Positions 1 through 5,789 of a stretch of DNA of 6,752 nt are shown here, one piece after another (position 1 is the stretch's first letter; the number at the start of each line of letters is the position of its first letter). The notes below the pieces were generated by a model. The model was not told the origin of the DNA and did no database searches. It saw nothing but the letters and a program-made list of their open reading frames with translations. The DNA is from CAZVJA01 sp964626885. Its GTDB lineage: Bacteria > Planctomycetota > Planctomycetia > Planctomycetales > Planctomycetaceae. Both the position numbers and the translations under genes were made by a program. The stretch is taken from positions 1 through 6,752 of the forward strand of contig CAZVJA010000262.1 of NCBI GenBank assembly GCA_964626885.1. The letters run 5' to 3'.

Positions 1-1142
1 ACCCAATCGACAACCGCGGCCCAATCGACGCCAAGGAGCGCTGGAGCATCCACCGCGACGCGCCCGAAATGTCTGACCTCTCGACCAAGACAGAGGTCTT
101 TGAAACCGGCATCAAGGTGATCGACCTGCTCACCCCGTTCGTCCGCGGTGGTAAGGCCGGCCTGTTCGGTGGTGCCGGCCTCGGCAAGACGGTTATTCTC
201 ACCGAGCTCATCGCTCGTATCGCCACGCAGCACGGCGGTTACTCGGTGTTCGCCGGCGTCGGCGAACGCACCCGCGAAGGCACGAGCTTGTGGCTGGAAA
301 TGCAGGAAGCCAAAATCGGCCAAACCGGCCGCAGCGTTATCGATCAAACCTGCATGGTGTTCGGCCAGATGAATGAACCACCTGGAGCCCGCCTCCGCGT
401 CGCCCTCTCGGCCCTCACAATGGCCGAGTACTTCCGCGATAAGACCGGCGCCGACACGCTCCTCTTCATCGACAACATCTTCCGCTTCTCGCAAGCGGGT
501 AGCGAAGTATCGGCCTTGCTCGGGCGTATGCCGTCTGCCGTGGGTTACCAACCGACGCTCGCCACCGAGATGGGCGCGCTTCAAGAACGCATCGCTTCCA
601 CAACTCGCGGGGCCGTCACCTCGATCCAAGCTGTGTACGTTCCGGCCGACGATCCGACCGACCCCGCTCCGGCAACCGCGTTTGGCCAGCTCGATGCCTT
701 CGTCTACCTGGAACGTTCGATTTCCGAAAAAGGTATCTATCCGGCGGTCGACCCGCTCGCGTCGAACAGCCGTATTCTCGATCCGCAATACGTGGGCGAA
801 AGGCACTTCAAGTGTGCCCGCCGCGTGCAAACGATTCTGCAGCGGTACCGCGAACTGCAAGACATCATCGCCATCCTCGGCGTCGATGAACTCTCCGAAG
901 AGGACAAGCTCGTGGTGCACCGTGCACGCCGCATCGAGCGGTTCCTGTCGCAGCCGTTCCTCGTGGCCGAAGCATTCACCGGCAAAGCGGGAAAGATCAC
1001 TCCGTTGGAAGATTCGATCCGCAGCTTCGAGGAGATCTGCTCCGGCAAGTGGGACCACCTCCCCGAGGCGGCATTCATGTACGTCGGAGCGGTCGACGAG
1101 GCCGAAGAACAGGCGAAGCGGTTGCAGCAGGCCGCCGGCTGA
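1..1142 (+). CDS. atpD: F1 ATP synthase subunit beta, 5'-truncated by window edge
   Basis: Catalytic subunit of the membrane-bound F-type ATP synthase; it makes or hydrolyses ATP at the F1 head on the cytoplasmic side. The frame is open from base 3 (first visible residues PIDNRGPIDAKERWSIHRD), so the ATG at 69 is internal and not the start. About 379 residues are visible; by comparison with the E. coli protein (about 460 aa) roughly 90-95 N-terminal residues lie outside the window. Seen: Walker A GGAGLGKT at 168-191 (Leu where Val is usual), then GERTREG with the catalytic Glu, the FGQMNEPPGAR block, Walker B LLFIDNIFRF, and the DELSEED segment that contacts gamma and epsilon. The stop is TGA at 1140-1142. 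atpC follows after 161 bp. That order, with no atpQ/atpR after atpC, argues for the ordinary housekeeping operon and against an N-ATPase cluster. All expected motifs are intact. Confidence 0.97.
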   Translation, partial: PIDNRGPIDAKERWSIHRDAPEMSDLSTKTEVFETGIKVIDLLTPFVRGGKAGLFGGAGLGKTVILTELIARIATQHGGYSVFAGVGERTREGTSLWLEMQEAKIGQTGRSVIDQTCMVFGQMNEPPGARLRVALSALTMAEYFRDKTGADTLLFIDNIFRFSQAGSEVSALLGRMPSAVGYQPTLATEMGALQERIASTTRGAVTSIQAVYVPADDPTDPAPATAFGQLDAFVYLERSISEKGIYPAVDPLASNSRILDPQYVGERHFKCARRVQTILQRYRELQDIIAILGVDELSEEDKLVVHRARRIERFLSQPFLVAEAFTGKAGKITPLEDSIRSFEEICSGKWDHLPEAAFMYVGAVDEAEEQAKRLQQAAG

Positions 1143-1182
1143 TCGAAACCGATATTTGCGACTTACGAAGAAAAGTTGAAAG

Positions 1183-1273
1183 AATAAGGAAGGCAGGAAT
1201 CCAGGAGAGAAATTCAGGGGAAGTGAGTTGAGAAATCCTGGTCTTCTTTTCCTGCATTCCTGGTTTCCTTATT
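1183..1273. repeat. Imperfect long inverted repeat between atpD and atpC
   Basis: Arms of 24 bp at 1183-1206 and 1250-1273 pair at 21 of 24 positions, around a 43-base loop. The left arm lies in a purine-rich tract (56 of 69 bases at 1167-1235) and the right arm in a pyrimidine-rich one (31 of 38 bases at 1236-1273). CAGG occurs three times on the left (1194, 1202, 1215) and CCTG three times on the right (1237, 1251, 1259), so alternative pairings are possible. There is no T-run after the right arm, so it is not a textbook terminator. As RNA it would form a long stem just before the atpC ribosome binding site. It could be an RNA processing or stability element that sets epsilon levels, or a small dispersed palindromic repeat. 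GTTGA flanks it at 1175-1179 and 1275-1279 but also occurs inside, so this is weak evidence of insertion. Confidence 0.7.
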
Positions 1274-1303
1274 GGTTGACTAATTTCTGCGAGAGCCCTT
1301 GAG

Positions 1304-1714
1304 ATGATCGCTGCACAATCCCTGCAACTGGTTCTGGTGACGCCGGAAAAGACCTTGCTCGATGAGCCGGTCGCGGCGTTGCGGTTTCCGTTGTTCGACG
1401 GACAAATTGGAATTCTGCCCGGGCGCGCCCCGCTGATCGGGCGGCTGGGATATGGTGAGTTGAACGTGACCCAGACTGGAGGTGGAACACGTTCGTATTA
1501 CATCGACGGCGGTTTCGTGCAAGTGAAGGGAGCGGTCGTCTCTCTGCTGACCAACCGGGCCATTCCCGCGGACGAGATCAAGACTAAGGATGCCGAGGAA
1601 CTGCTCCGCCAGGCTAACGCGCGTGTCGCGACGACCGATCACGATGCCGCAGCCCGTGCTCGTGACCAGGAACGGGCTCGGGCGATGCTCGCCACCGCTC
1701 AGAGCTCGCGGTAA
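1304..1714 (+). CDS. atpC: F1 ATP synthase subunit epsilon
   Basis: Central-stalk subunit that couples F1 to the rotor and restrains ATP hydrolysis. The product is 136 aa, the usual length (E. coli has 139). Residues 1-88 or so match the N-terminal beta-sandwich: LVTPEKTLLDEPVAALRFP, then DGQIGILPGRAPLIGRLGYGEL, with Arg where many homologues have His in the GHAPL-type turn. Residues from about 90 to 136 are charged and Ala-rich (DAEELLRQANAR, ARARDQERARAM) and fit the two C-terminal helices. The start ATG at 1304 is preceded by GAGAG at 1291-1295, a modest Shine-Dalgarno at 8 bases. It follows atpD, as in most atp operons, but across a 161-bp spacer with a long inverted repeat, so its translation may be set separately. 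No further atp gene follows, so this is probably the operon end. Confidence 0.95.
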   Translation: MIAAQSLQLVLVTPEKTLLDEPVAALRFPLFDGQIGILPGRAPLIGRLGYGELNVTQTGGGTRSYYIDGGFVQVKGAVVSLLTNRAIPADEIKTKDAEELLRQANARVATTDHDAAARARDQERARAMLATAQSSR

Positions 1715-2002
1715 TTTCTCCCGTATCTCGACGGCCAACCGGCAGTTTTTGCGCATTTTTTCTCGGGTGCCGTTTCCTATCTTGATTCCGCCCGATCAGT
1801 TTGCGCGATCGGAAATATCGACTCCAGTTTTCGTGGACTTCGCAGCATTCCGCAGCCAGCTCCTGGTAACCCCCTTCGATTGATTCATGCCGGTTGAAGG
1901 TCGTTGTCGAAATTGAATCTTGGTGCCGCTGCATCCCGGACGTCATTACGACGTCTGATGTATCTTCTCATTCTGCCGACACGATGTTGACGGGGGTGTG
2001 AT
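1715..2002. other. Intergenic region between atpC and the FHA gene
   Basis: These 288 bp contain no convincing gene. Just after atpC are two T-runs (1746-1750 and 1756-1761), but the hairpin before the first is only 3 bp (GCC 1734-1736 with GGC 1741-1743), so a terminator is possible but weak. A 6-bp stem CCGATC/GATCGG (1792-1797 with 1807-1812, 9-base loop) and a GACGTC pair near the FHA start (listed separately) are the only other structures I see. The length suggests that the FHA gene has its own promoter, but I cannot assign -35 and -10 boxes. Confidence 0.5.
1939..1955. promoter_or_regulatory. GACGTC-N5-GACGTC repeat upstream of the FHA gene
   Basis: Two copies of the self-complementary hexamer GACGTC are separated by ATTAC. 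The element is therefore both a direct repeat with 11-bp periodicity (about one helical turn) and an inverted repeat. It ends 47 bases before the TTG start of the FHA gene, a suitable place for a dimeric regulator or for a small hairpin in the leader. Function is inferred from shape and position only. Confidence 0.3.
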
Positions 2003-2884
2003 TTGAGGAACCCGATTTCGTCCGCATTTTCCGAGTCGAGCAACGCTGCCCGGACCGAGAGCTTTCACCATAATCCTCCAAACTATTTGTTACAGATTGA
2101 GCGGGGACGGACGCAATTCCCCAGCAGGCCGATCGACTCGTCGGAATTCCTGATCGGCGCCTCCGACCGCTGCCAACTCCGGCTCGGCGGCAGCCAAATC
2201 CCGGAGATTCACAGCCGCATTACGAACGATGGGGGTTCTGTCCGCATCGAAGCGGTAGCCGGTGTTCCTCCGCTGTGCCTCAACGGCAAGATCGTGAAGC
2301 AGGCTGAACTTGCGGAGGGAGACCGCCTGTCGATCGGTTCGTTTGAGTTTTCAATTCAAAAGGAAGCAACTTCGGCCGAGGCGACCAGACTGACGGACAC
2401 CGAACTCCTGGATAGCGATCTGGATGGGTTCGACGCCGCGGATCTGGAATCACTTTCCGCGGAGGAACTGGTCGACCTCCTCGAGCGCGATCAGGCGATG
2501 GTCGACGAATTCGAGAGCCGCCAGCAGCAGGGGGCGATGGCGCTCCTCCATGCCGTGGAAGACCGCATGCACCAGCACGCTCCGGCGGCTGCTTACGATG
2601 TGCTGCTCCCCATGCCGACTCAAGATGCCGATTCAGCCGGCAACGGCGAGGAAGGACTTTCGGAAGGCCTGCAGCAACTACTCGCTCAATTGACGGACTT
2701 GTCGGAAGCGCTCGAACAACGCACCGACCGCATTTCCCGTCGCGAGGTGGGCTACGCCGATGCGGTTTCCCAGCTGATGGATGCCCAGGACAAATTAGCC
2801 CTGCAGTTGGAGTTCATTGCAGGACGTCTCTCCGCGATGAACGACGGAGAACAGGGATCGACTCCTACCCGCGCGATCGCCTGA
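2003..2884 (+). CDS. FHA-domain protein with acidic linker and helical C-terminus
   Basis: Probable cytoplasmic signalling or scaffold protein of 293 aa; FHA domains usually bind phosphothreonine. The FHA fold spans about residues 28-118: FLIGASDRCQLRL (49-61), IPEIHSRI (66-73), LCLNGK (91-96), then AEGDRLSIGSFEFSI. The structural H70 and N94-G95 are kept, but the phosphate-binding Arg of the usual G-R pair is Ala53 and the Ser of SxxH is Pro67, so phosphopeptide binding is doubtful. Residues 124-172 are strongly acidic, and 219-275 read as amphipathic helix, possibly coiled coil. There is no signal peptide or membrane segment. The start is TTG at 2003: an in-frame stop lies at 1988-1990 and no ATG or GTG fits between; GGGGG at 1992-1996 may serve as ribosome binding site. 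It is convergent with the serine acetyltransferase gene. The partner and pathway are unknown. Confidence 0.85.
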   Translation: MRNPISSAFSESSNAARTESFHHNPPNYLLQIERGRTQFPSRPIDSSEFLIGASDRCQLRLGGSQIPEIHSRITNDGGSVRIEAVAGVPPLCLNGKIVKQAELAEGDRLSIGSFEFSIQKEATSAEATRLTDTELLDSDLDGFDAADLESLSAEELVDLLERDQAMVDEFESRQQQGAMALLHAVEDRMHQHAPAAAYDVLLPMPTQDADSAGNGEEGLSEGLQQLLAQLTDLSEALEQRTDRISRREVGYADAVSQLMDAQDKLALQLEFIAGRLSAMNDGEQGSTPTRAIA

Positions 2885-2891
2885 AACGAGG

Positions 2892-2905
2892 CGCCAGCAC
2901 TGGCG
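2892..2905. terminator. Compact hairpin after the FHA gene
   Basis: CGCCAG and CTGGCG form a perfect 6-bp inverted repeat around CA (realistically 5 bp with a 4-base loop), starting 7 bases after the FHA stop codon. It sits in the 88-bp gap between two convergent genes, the place for a terminator, but no T-run follows on either strand. It could be a stem-only terminator or a 3'-end stabiliser. Confidence 0.35.
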
Positions 2906-2936
2906 AAGTCTTGGGGCAAACGGCAAGCAGCATGTC

Positions 2937-2950
2937 CGCGCTGCAGCGCG
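2937..2950. terminator. 14-bp perfect palindrome in the convergent gap
   Basis: CGCGCTGCAGCGCG is perfectly self-complementary and would fold as a 5-bp GC stem with a TGCA loop on either strand. It lies 22 bases beyond the stop of the minus-strand serine acetyltransferase gene and 52 beyond the FHA stop. A bidirectional terminator role is inferred from position; there is no adjacent T-run. Confidence 0.35.
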
Positions 2951-2972
2951 ATGCAGGCATGGCCCACCGATA

Positions 2973-3908
2973 TCACGACGCCTCGCGGAACTTCAACGAC
3001 GGCTTGTCGATCGTGACAATGGTGTTCGGCGGGACGCTCTTATTCAGCGACACGCTCGCTCCAATCACGGAGTTTGCGCCGATCACGGTGTCTCCCCCTA
3101 GAATCGTCGCGTTGGCGTAGATCACCACGCCGCGCTCGATCGTGGGGTGCCGTTTCTGTCCGCGGATGATCTTCCCCTCCGCATCCCGGGGGAAACTCAA
3201 TGCGCCCAGGGTCACACCTTGGTACAGCTTCACGTGATCTGCGATGTCGCACGTTTCGCCGATCACCACGCCGGTACCGTGATCGATGAAGAAAGACGGT
3301 CCAATCCGCGCACCGGGGTGAATATCAATGCCGGTGAGGCTGTGGGCCCATTCGGTGAGCATTCGGGGAATCAGCGGGATTCTGAGCCGGAACAGTTCGT
3401 GAGCCAGTCGGTAGACCGTCACGGCTTCGAGTCCGGGGTAGCAGAATATGATTTCATCAAGGCTGTGGGCGGCGGGGTCGCCGTCGAAGGCGGCTTGCGT
3501 GTCGCTGGCGATCAATCGTCGGGTTTCAGGGAGCGTTTCGAGAAACTTGATGGTTTTCTCCTGCCCGAGCGCCTCGAAGTCCTGGTGCCGCATTCCTTCG
3601 CATTCGACTTCATGATGCAGATCGTATTCGTGCCGAAGCGCGCGGGCCACCTGCTGCGTGAGCCGGTCATGCAGGCTGTCGATCAAATCACCGACATGGT
3701 ACGTCACATTCCCGAGGTGCAGATTCTGCCGCCTCTGGTAACCGGGGAAGATCACTTCCTTGAGATCCTGGGCGATCTCGACAACCACATCCGAGCTGGG
3801 CAGCGGGCAATGCCCCAGATGGTTGATCGAGTCAATCTCACGATAGCTCTCAACGAGCCGATCGGTCAGTTCGGGCAGACGCTCTTTGAGTCGAAAATCA
3901 CTGGCCAT
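2973..3908 (-). CDS. cysE: Serine O-acetyltransferase, EpsC type
   Basis: Transfers acetyl from acetyl-CoA to L-serine, giving O-acetylserine, the direct precursor of cysteine; cytoplasmic. The product is 311 aa. Residues 1-180 are the helical N-terminal domain (PGLEAVTVYRLAHELF at about 158-173). Residues 190-300 are the left-handed beta-helix made of hexapeptide repeats: DIHPGARIG, FFIDHGTGVVIGET, VKLYQGVTLGA, RHPTIERGVVIYANATILGG, ANSVIGASVSL. Catalytic Asp195 and His210 and the Arg253-His254 pair are present by alignment to E. coli CysE. An extra loop (SFPRDAEGKIIRGQ, 238-251) before RHP is typical of EpsC-like forms. The end, IVTIDKPSLKFREAS, lacks the GVPAR motif and the terminal Ile used to dock CysK, so a cysteine synthase complex of the E. 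coli kind is unlikely. The ATG at 3906-3908 has a good GAGGA site 8 bases upstream. No cysK is in view. Confidence 0.95.
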   Translation of the reverse strand: MASDFRLKERLPELTDRLVESYREIDSINHLGHCPLPSSDVVVEIAQDLKEVIFPGYQRRQNLHLGNVTYHVGDLIDSLHDRLTQQVARALRHEYDLHHEVECEGMRHQDFEALGQEKTIKFLETLPETRRLIASDTQAAFDGDPAAHSLDEIIFCYPGLEAVTVYRLAHELFRLRIPLIPRMLTEWAHSLTGIDIHPGARIGPSFFIDHGTGVVIGETCDIADHVKLYQGVTLGALSFPRDAEGKIIRGQKRHPTIERGVVIYANATILGGDTVIGANSVIGASVSLNKSVPPNTIVTIDKPSLKFREAS

Positions 3909-3916
3909 CAGATGGT

Positions 3917-3921
3917 TCCTC
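3917..3921 (-). promoter_or_regulatory. Ribosome binding site of the serine acetyltransferase gene
   Basis: On the minus strand this reads GAGGA, 8 bases before the ATG at 3908. It fixes the start of this gene and is among the clearest Shine-Dalgarno sequences in the window. Confidence 0.7.
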
Positions 3922-4079
3922 AGAGCCGGAGGCCACTTCAGGGCAACTGTCCGGCGAACTCACCCCAAGGCGCTTCCCTGCACGCCGCAACTCGTACTTG
4001 GCAAGGCGAAAGGACGATCAAGCACCGGTAAAGTTTACGTAGGCTGCCCGGGTTCCACCGCATCGGCTTTTTTGACGCT

Positions 4080-4095
4080 GTTTCAGGCCTAAAAC
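4080..4095. promoter_or_regulatory. 16-bp near-palindrome, possible operator
   Basis: GTTTCAGGCCTAAAAC is symmetric at 7 of 8 base pairs around AGGCCT; the only break is C4084 against A4091. It lies about 170 bp upstream of the serine acetyltransferase ATG and 240 bp upstream of the HD-GYP-like gene. A site of this quality could arise by chance in a region of this size, so it is a candidate only. Confidence 0.2.
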
Positions 4096-4275
4096 CCCGT
4101 CAGTCATTCTACGGGTGGCTATGGTGGAAGTCCAAGCTGTTCCGTTCAGATCGACCGTAGAACCGCTTCCGGTTGAACAATTTCGATAACCGGGAGAACC
4201 CGAATCCCACCGGGCGGACCCATCAACTCCTTGTGGCAAACGCCGATACATGAGTGAAGACACCAGTTTTCTCAC

Positions 4276-4304
4276 CAAAGTTCAAATTCGACAGTCAAAG
4301 TTCA
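4276..4304. repeat. Direct repeat CAAAGTTCA with 20-bp period
   Basis: CAAAGTTCA occurs at 4276-4284 and again at 4296-4304. The spacing is exactly 20 bp, about two helical turns, so a protein could contact both copies on one face. It sits 32-60 bp before the first ATG of the HD-GYP-like gene. This may be an activator or repressor site; only sequence repetition supports it. Confidence 0.35.
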
Positions 4305-4335
4305 GTGGGCAGTACAGTAACCGCGAGCATGCCAA

Positions 4336-5637
4336 ATGCCAGCAGGGCCAATGGACACGACACTCGACCACCGGGCTCAGATGGCTGCGGGAGAGCCGCG
4401 AATGCACCGACTCGACACCCCCTTTCGAGCGGTCCCGTCTGGTCAGGTCCAGGGGCGCCCCGACCCTGAATTGCTGAAGCAGACCTTCTCCGAACTGGCA
4501 CGTCGCTCGCTTGAACTGTTCGCTGACCCGCGTCTGAAATATCCCGAAACGGTGCGGCTGTTTCAGATTGCCGGCGAAGTGCTCTCGCTGACCCGCGTGG
4601 CGCACCGCGAACTGGAGCGGCTCGGCACGCCGCATGCCGTGCTGTTCAACGCGCAGGTCGTCTTGGACGCGCTCGACGGGATGCGCCGGTATCTCGGCTA
4701 TCTGACCGATCAATTGCGGCGTCTCGACACAGTCGCCAATGCCGCGCTCATTCTGCATCCGTTGCTCAAACAACTGCATGAGTCGCGGACGACCGATGCC
4801 GCGCCACTCTGGGAACTGACGCGCGAAATTGCGGCCGAGTCCGAATCCGCGACGAACCAGTTGCCGAGTGTGATGCCGGAAGGGATCTCACTGGTGAACT
4901 TTCTGCAACGTTCCTTCAAGCCGGGTCAAAGTATTGCCATCGCCGAGGGACTCGCCGCCGCGCATCGGGTCGCGTGGCTGACGGCCAATCTCCCCGGCTG
5001 GCGCACGCGCCGCGAGCTTCTCGTCGCCGCGGCGCTCCTGGCCGATTGCGGATTTGTCACGCTCTGCTCGACCAGGCAGGTCACGCCCGAGCAATTTCAA
5101 CAGGACGACCCGAAAACCTTTTGCTGGCATCCGTCAGTCAGTGCCGCGCTGGCGGCGGGACTAGCCGGTGCTCCCCTCGAATTGCCAGCGATTATAGGCC
5201 GGCATCATCAGCGGCTCGACGGCAACGGCTATCCCGAAGGACTCAGCGCGCATGGATATGTCGCACCGGCGCGGCTTCTGGCAATTGTCTGCCGACTGCG
5301 GGAGCTCGAATCGATTGACACGGAACATCATGCGCCGATGGAGCCAGCACTCGCGCGCCTGAAGCAGGAAGCCGACGCTGGGGCGTGGGATCAATTCCTG
5401 GTGCGGCAAGTGGTGGAATTACTCACCCCGGCGGCAAGTGCAACAAGCGCCAGACCGATGGCCGCGCCATATTCTCTCGCAACCGAAGTGGCTGATCCCA
5501 TTCGTCAGGAGAATATCGATCGGCACACAACAGGTCCGCACGCGGCCGACCAGCTGCGACGCGACGCAGCCCACCCGCAGCACACGTTGGGCCGAACCCC
5601 CGGCTCCGCTGCTCCGCGCTCTCGACAAACGGCTTGA
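4336..5637 (+). CDS. Degenerate HD-GYP-domain protein
   Basis: Up to 433 aa, probably cytoplasmic, in the cyclic-di-GMP phosphodiesterase superfamily but unlikely to be an active enzyme of the usual kind. Residues 40-190 are a helical region I do not recognise. Residues 200-325 match HD-GYP: H210 (AHRV), then LLADCGF (234-240) where active members have a His-Asp pair followed by GK, H265 (WHP), H290-H291, and a fine DGNGYPEGL (295-303). The HD His is Ala236, the Lys is Phe240, and the Asp of the late AD motif is Cys319; five likely metal or ligand residues remain. The tail from 370 is Ala/Pro/Arg-rich and looks disordered. Start is uncertain: ATG 4336 is the longest, with no clear ribosome site; ATG 4351 has AGGG too close; ATG 4402 (residue 23) has GGGAG 8 bases upstream and is the best supported. 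Its own transcription unit. Confidence 0.85.
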   Translation: MPAGPMDTTLDHRAQMAAGEPRMHRLDTPFRAVPSGQVQGRPDPELLKQTFSELARRSLELFADPRLKYPETVRLFQIAGEVLSLTRVAHRELERLGTPHAVLFNAQVVLDALDGMRRYLGYLTDQLRRLDTVANAALILHPLLKQLHESRTTDAAPLWELTREIAAESESATNQLPSVMPEGISLVNFLQRSFKPGQSIAIAEGLAAAHRVAWLTANLPGWRTRRELLVAAALLADCGFVTLCSTRQVTPEQFQQDDPKTFCWHPSVSAALAAGLAGAPLELPAIIGRHHQRLDGNGYPEGLSAHGYVAPARLLAIVCRLRELESIDTEHHAPMEPALARLKQEADAGAWDQFLVRQVVELLTPAASATSARPMAAPYSLATEVADPIRQENIDRHTTGPHAADQLRRDAAHPQHTLGRTPGSAAPRSRQTA

Positions 5638-5789
5638 CCAGTCGCCGGACCGCTTCTTTGATCGAATGGTCGGTCAATCTTGCCGTTATGTGAACTACCC
5701 CACTGTCTTTTGCGCCATGGTTGGCCGTACAATGCGGCCGGAGTCGTTGCACGCGGGCCTTGCGGTGTGACAGGAAAGGTTCCATCCCC
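5638..5789. promoter_or_regulatory. Leader of the DUF1559 gene with possible -10 box and ribosome site
   Basis: TACAAT at 5728-5733 differs from the -10 consensus at one base, but no good -35 lies 16-18 bases upstream. The box falls in the loop of a short stem GGCCG/CGGCC (5723-5727 with 5735-5739). Nearer the gene, AGGAAAGG at 5772-5779 is a strong Shine-Dalgarno 10 bases before ATG 5790 and decides that start. Nothing else is apparent in the 152 bp. Confidence 0.3.

Larger units (their letters stand above)
3909..4335. other. Divergent intergenic region, serine acetyltransferase to HD-GYP-like gene
   Basis: About 427 bp between two genes that point away from each other, so both promoters should be here. 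No open frame inside looks coding. Symmetric elements seen: GTAAAGTTTAC at 4028-4038, a near-palindrome at 4080-4095, a small AACCG-CTTC-CGGTT hairpin at 4161-4174, and a 9-bp direct repeat at 4276-4304. I see no T-box, SAM or other riboswitch pattern that I can recognise in the leader of the cysteine gene. No -35/-10 pair is good enough to annotate. Confidence 0.5.

Noticed and set aside
373..1179. 268-codon plus-strand frame within atpD
   Set aside because: Out-of-frame shadow of atpD, rich in Ser/Arg/Pro; atpD motifs are continuous in the other frame.
1175..1279. GTTGA flanking the inverted repeat as a target-site duplication
   Set aside because: The same pentamer also occurs at 1227-1231 and neither flanking copy abuts the arm ends exactly, so chance is likely.
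1..1714. N-ATPase (sodium-type alternative) operon
   Set aside because: In those clusters atpD-atpC are followed by atpQ/atpR and other subunits; here an FHA gene follows after 288 bp.
3147..4031. 294-codon open frame on the plus strand over the serine acetyltransferase gene
   Set aside because: It is antisense to a clearly conserved enzyme, its translation matches nothing I recognise, and GC-rich codon use explains the long antisense frame.
4021..4080. tRNA-like T-arm near GGGTTCC
   Set aside because: The required GGTTCRANYCC pattern, acceptor stem and anticodon arm cannot be assembled around it.
4018..4278. 86-codon minus-strand frame in the divergent intergenic region
   Set aside because: No ribosome site, mixed composition and no recognisable domain; it lies where promoters are expected.
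4250..4477. Small plus-strand frame starting MSEDTSFLTKVQ
   Set aside because: No ribosome site or recognisable family, and it runs into the HD-GYP-like gene in another frame.
5438..5770. Possible frameshift making this 110-codon frame the true C-terminus of the HD-GYP-like protein
   Set aside because: The tail after residue 370 is low in character, but the alternative frame has no recognisable homology and mixed third-position GC, so a frameshift is not supported.
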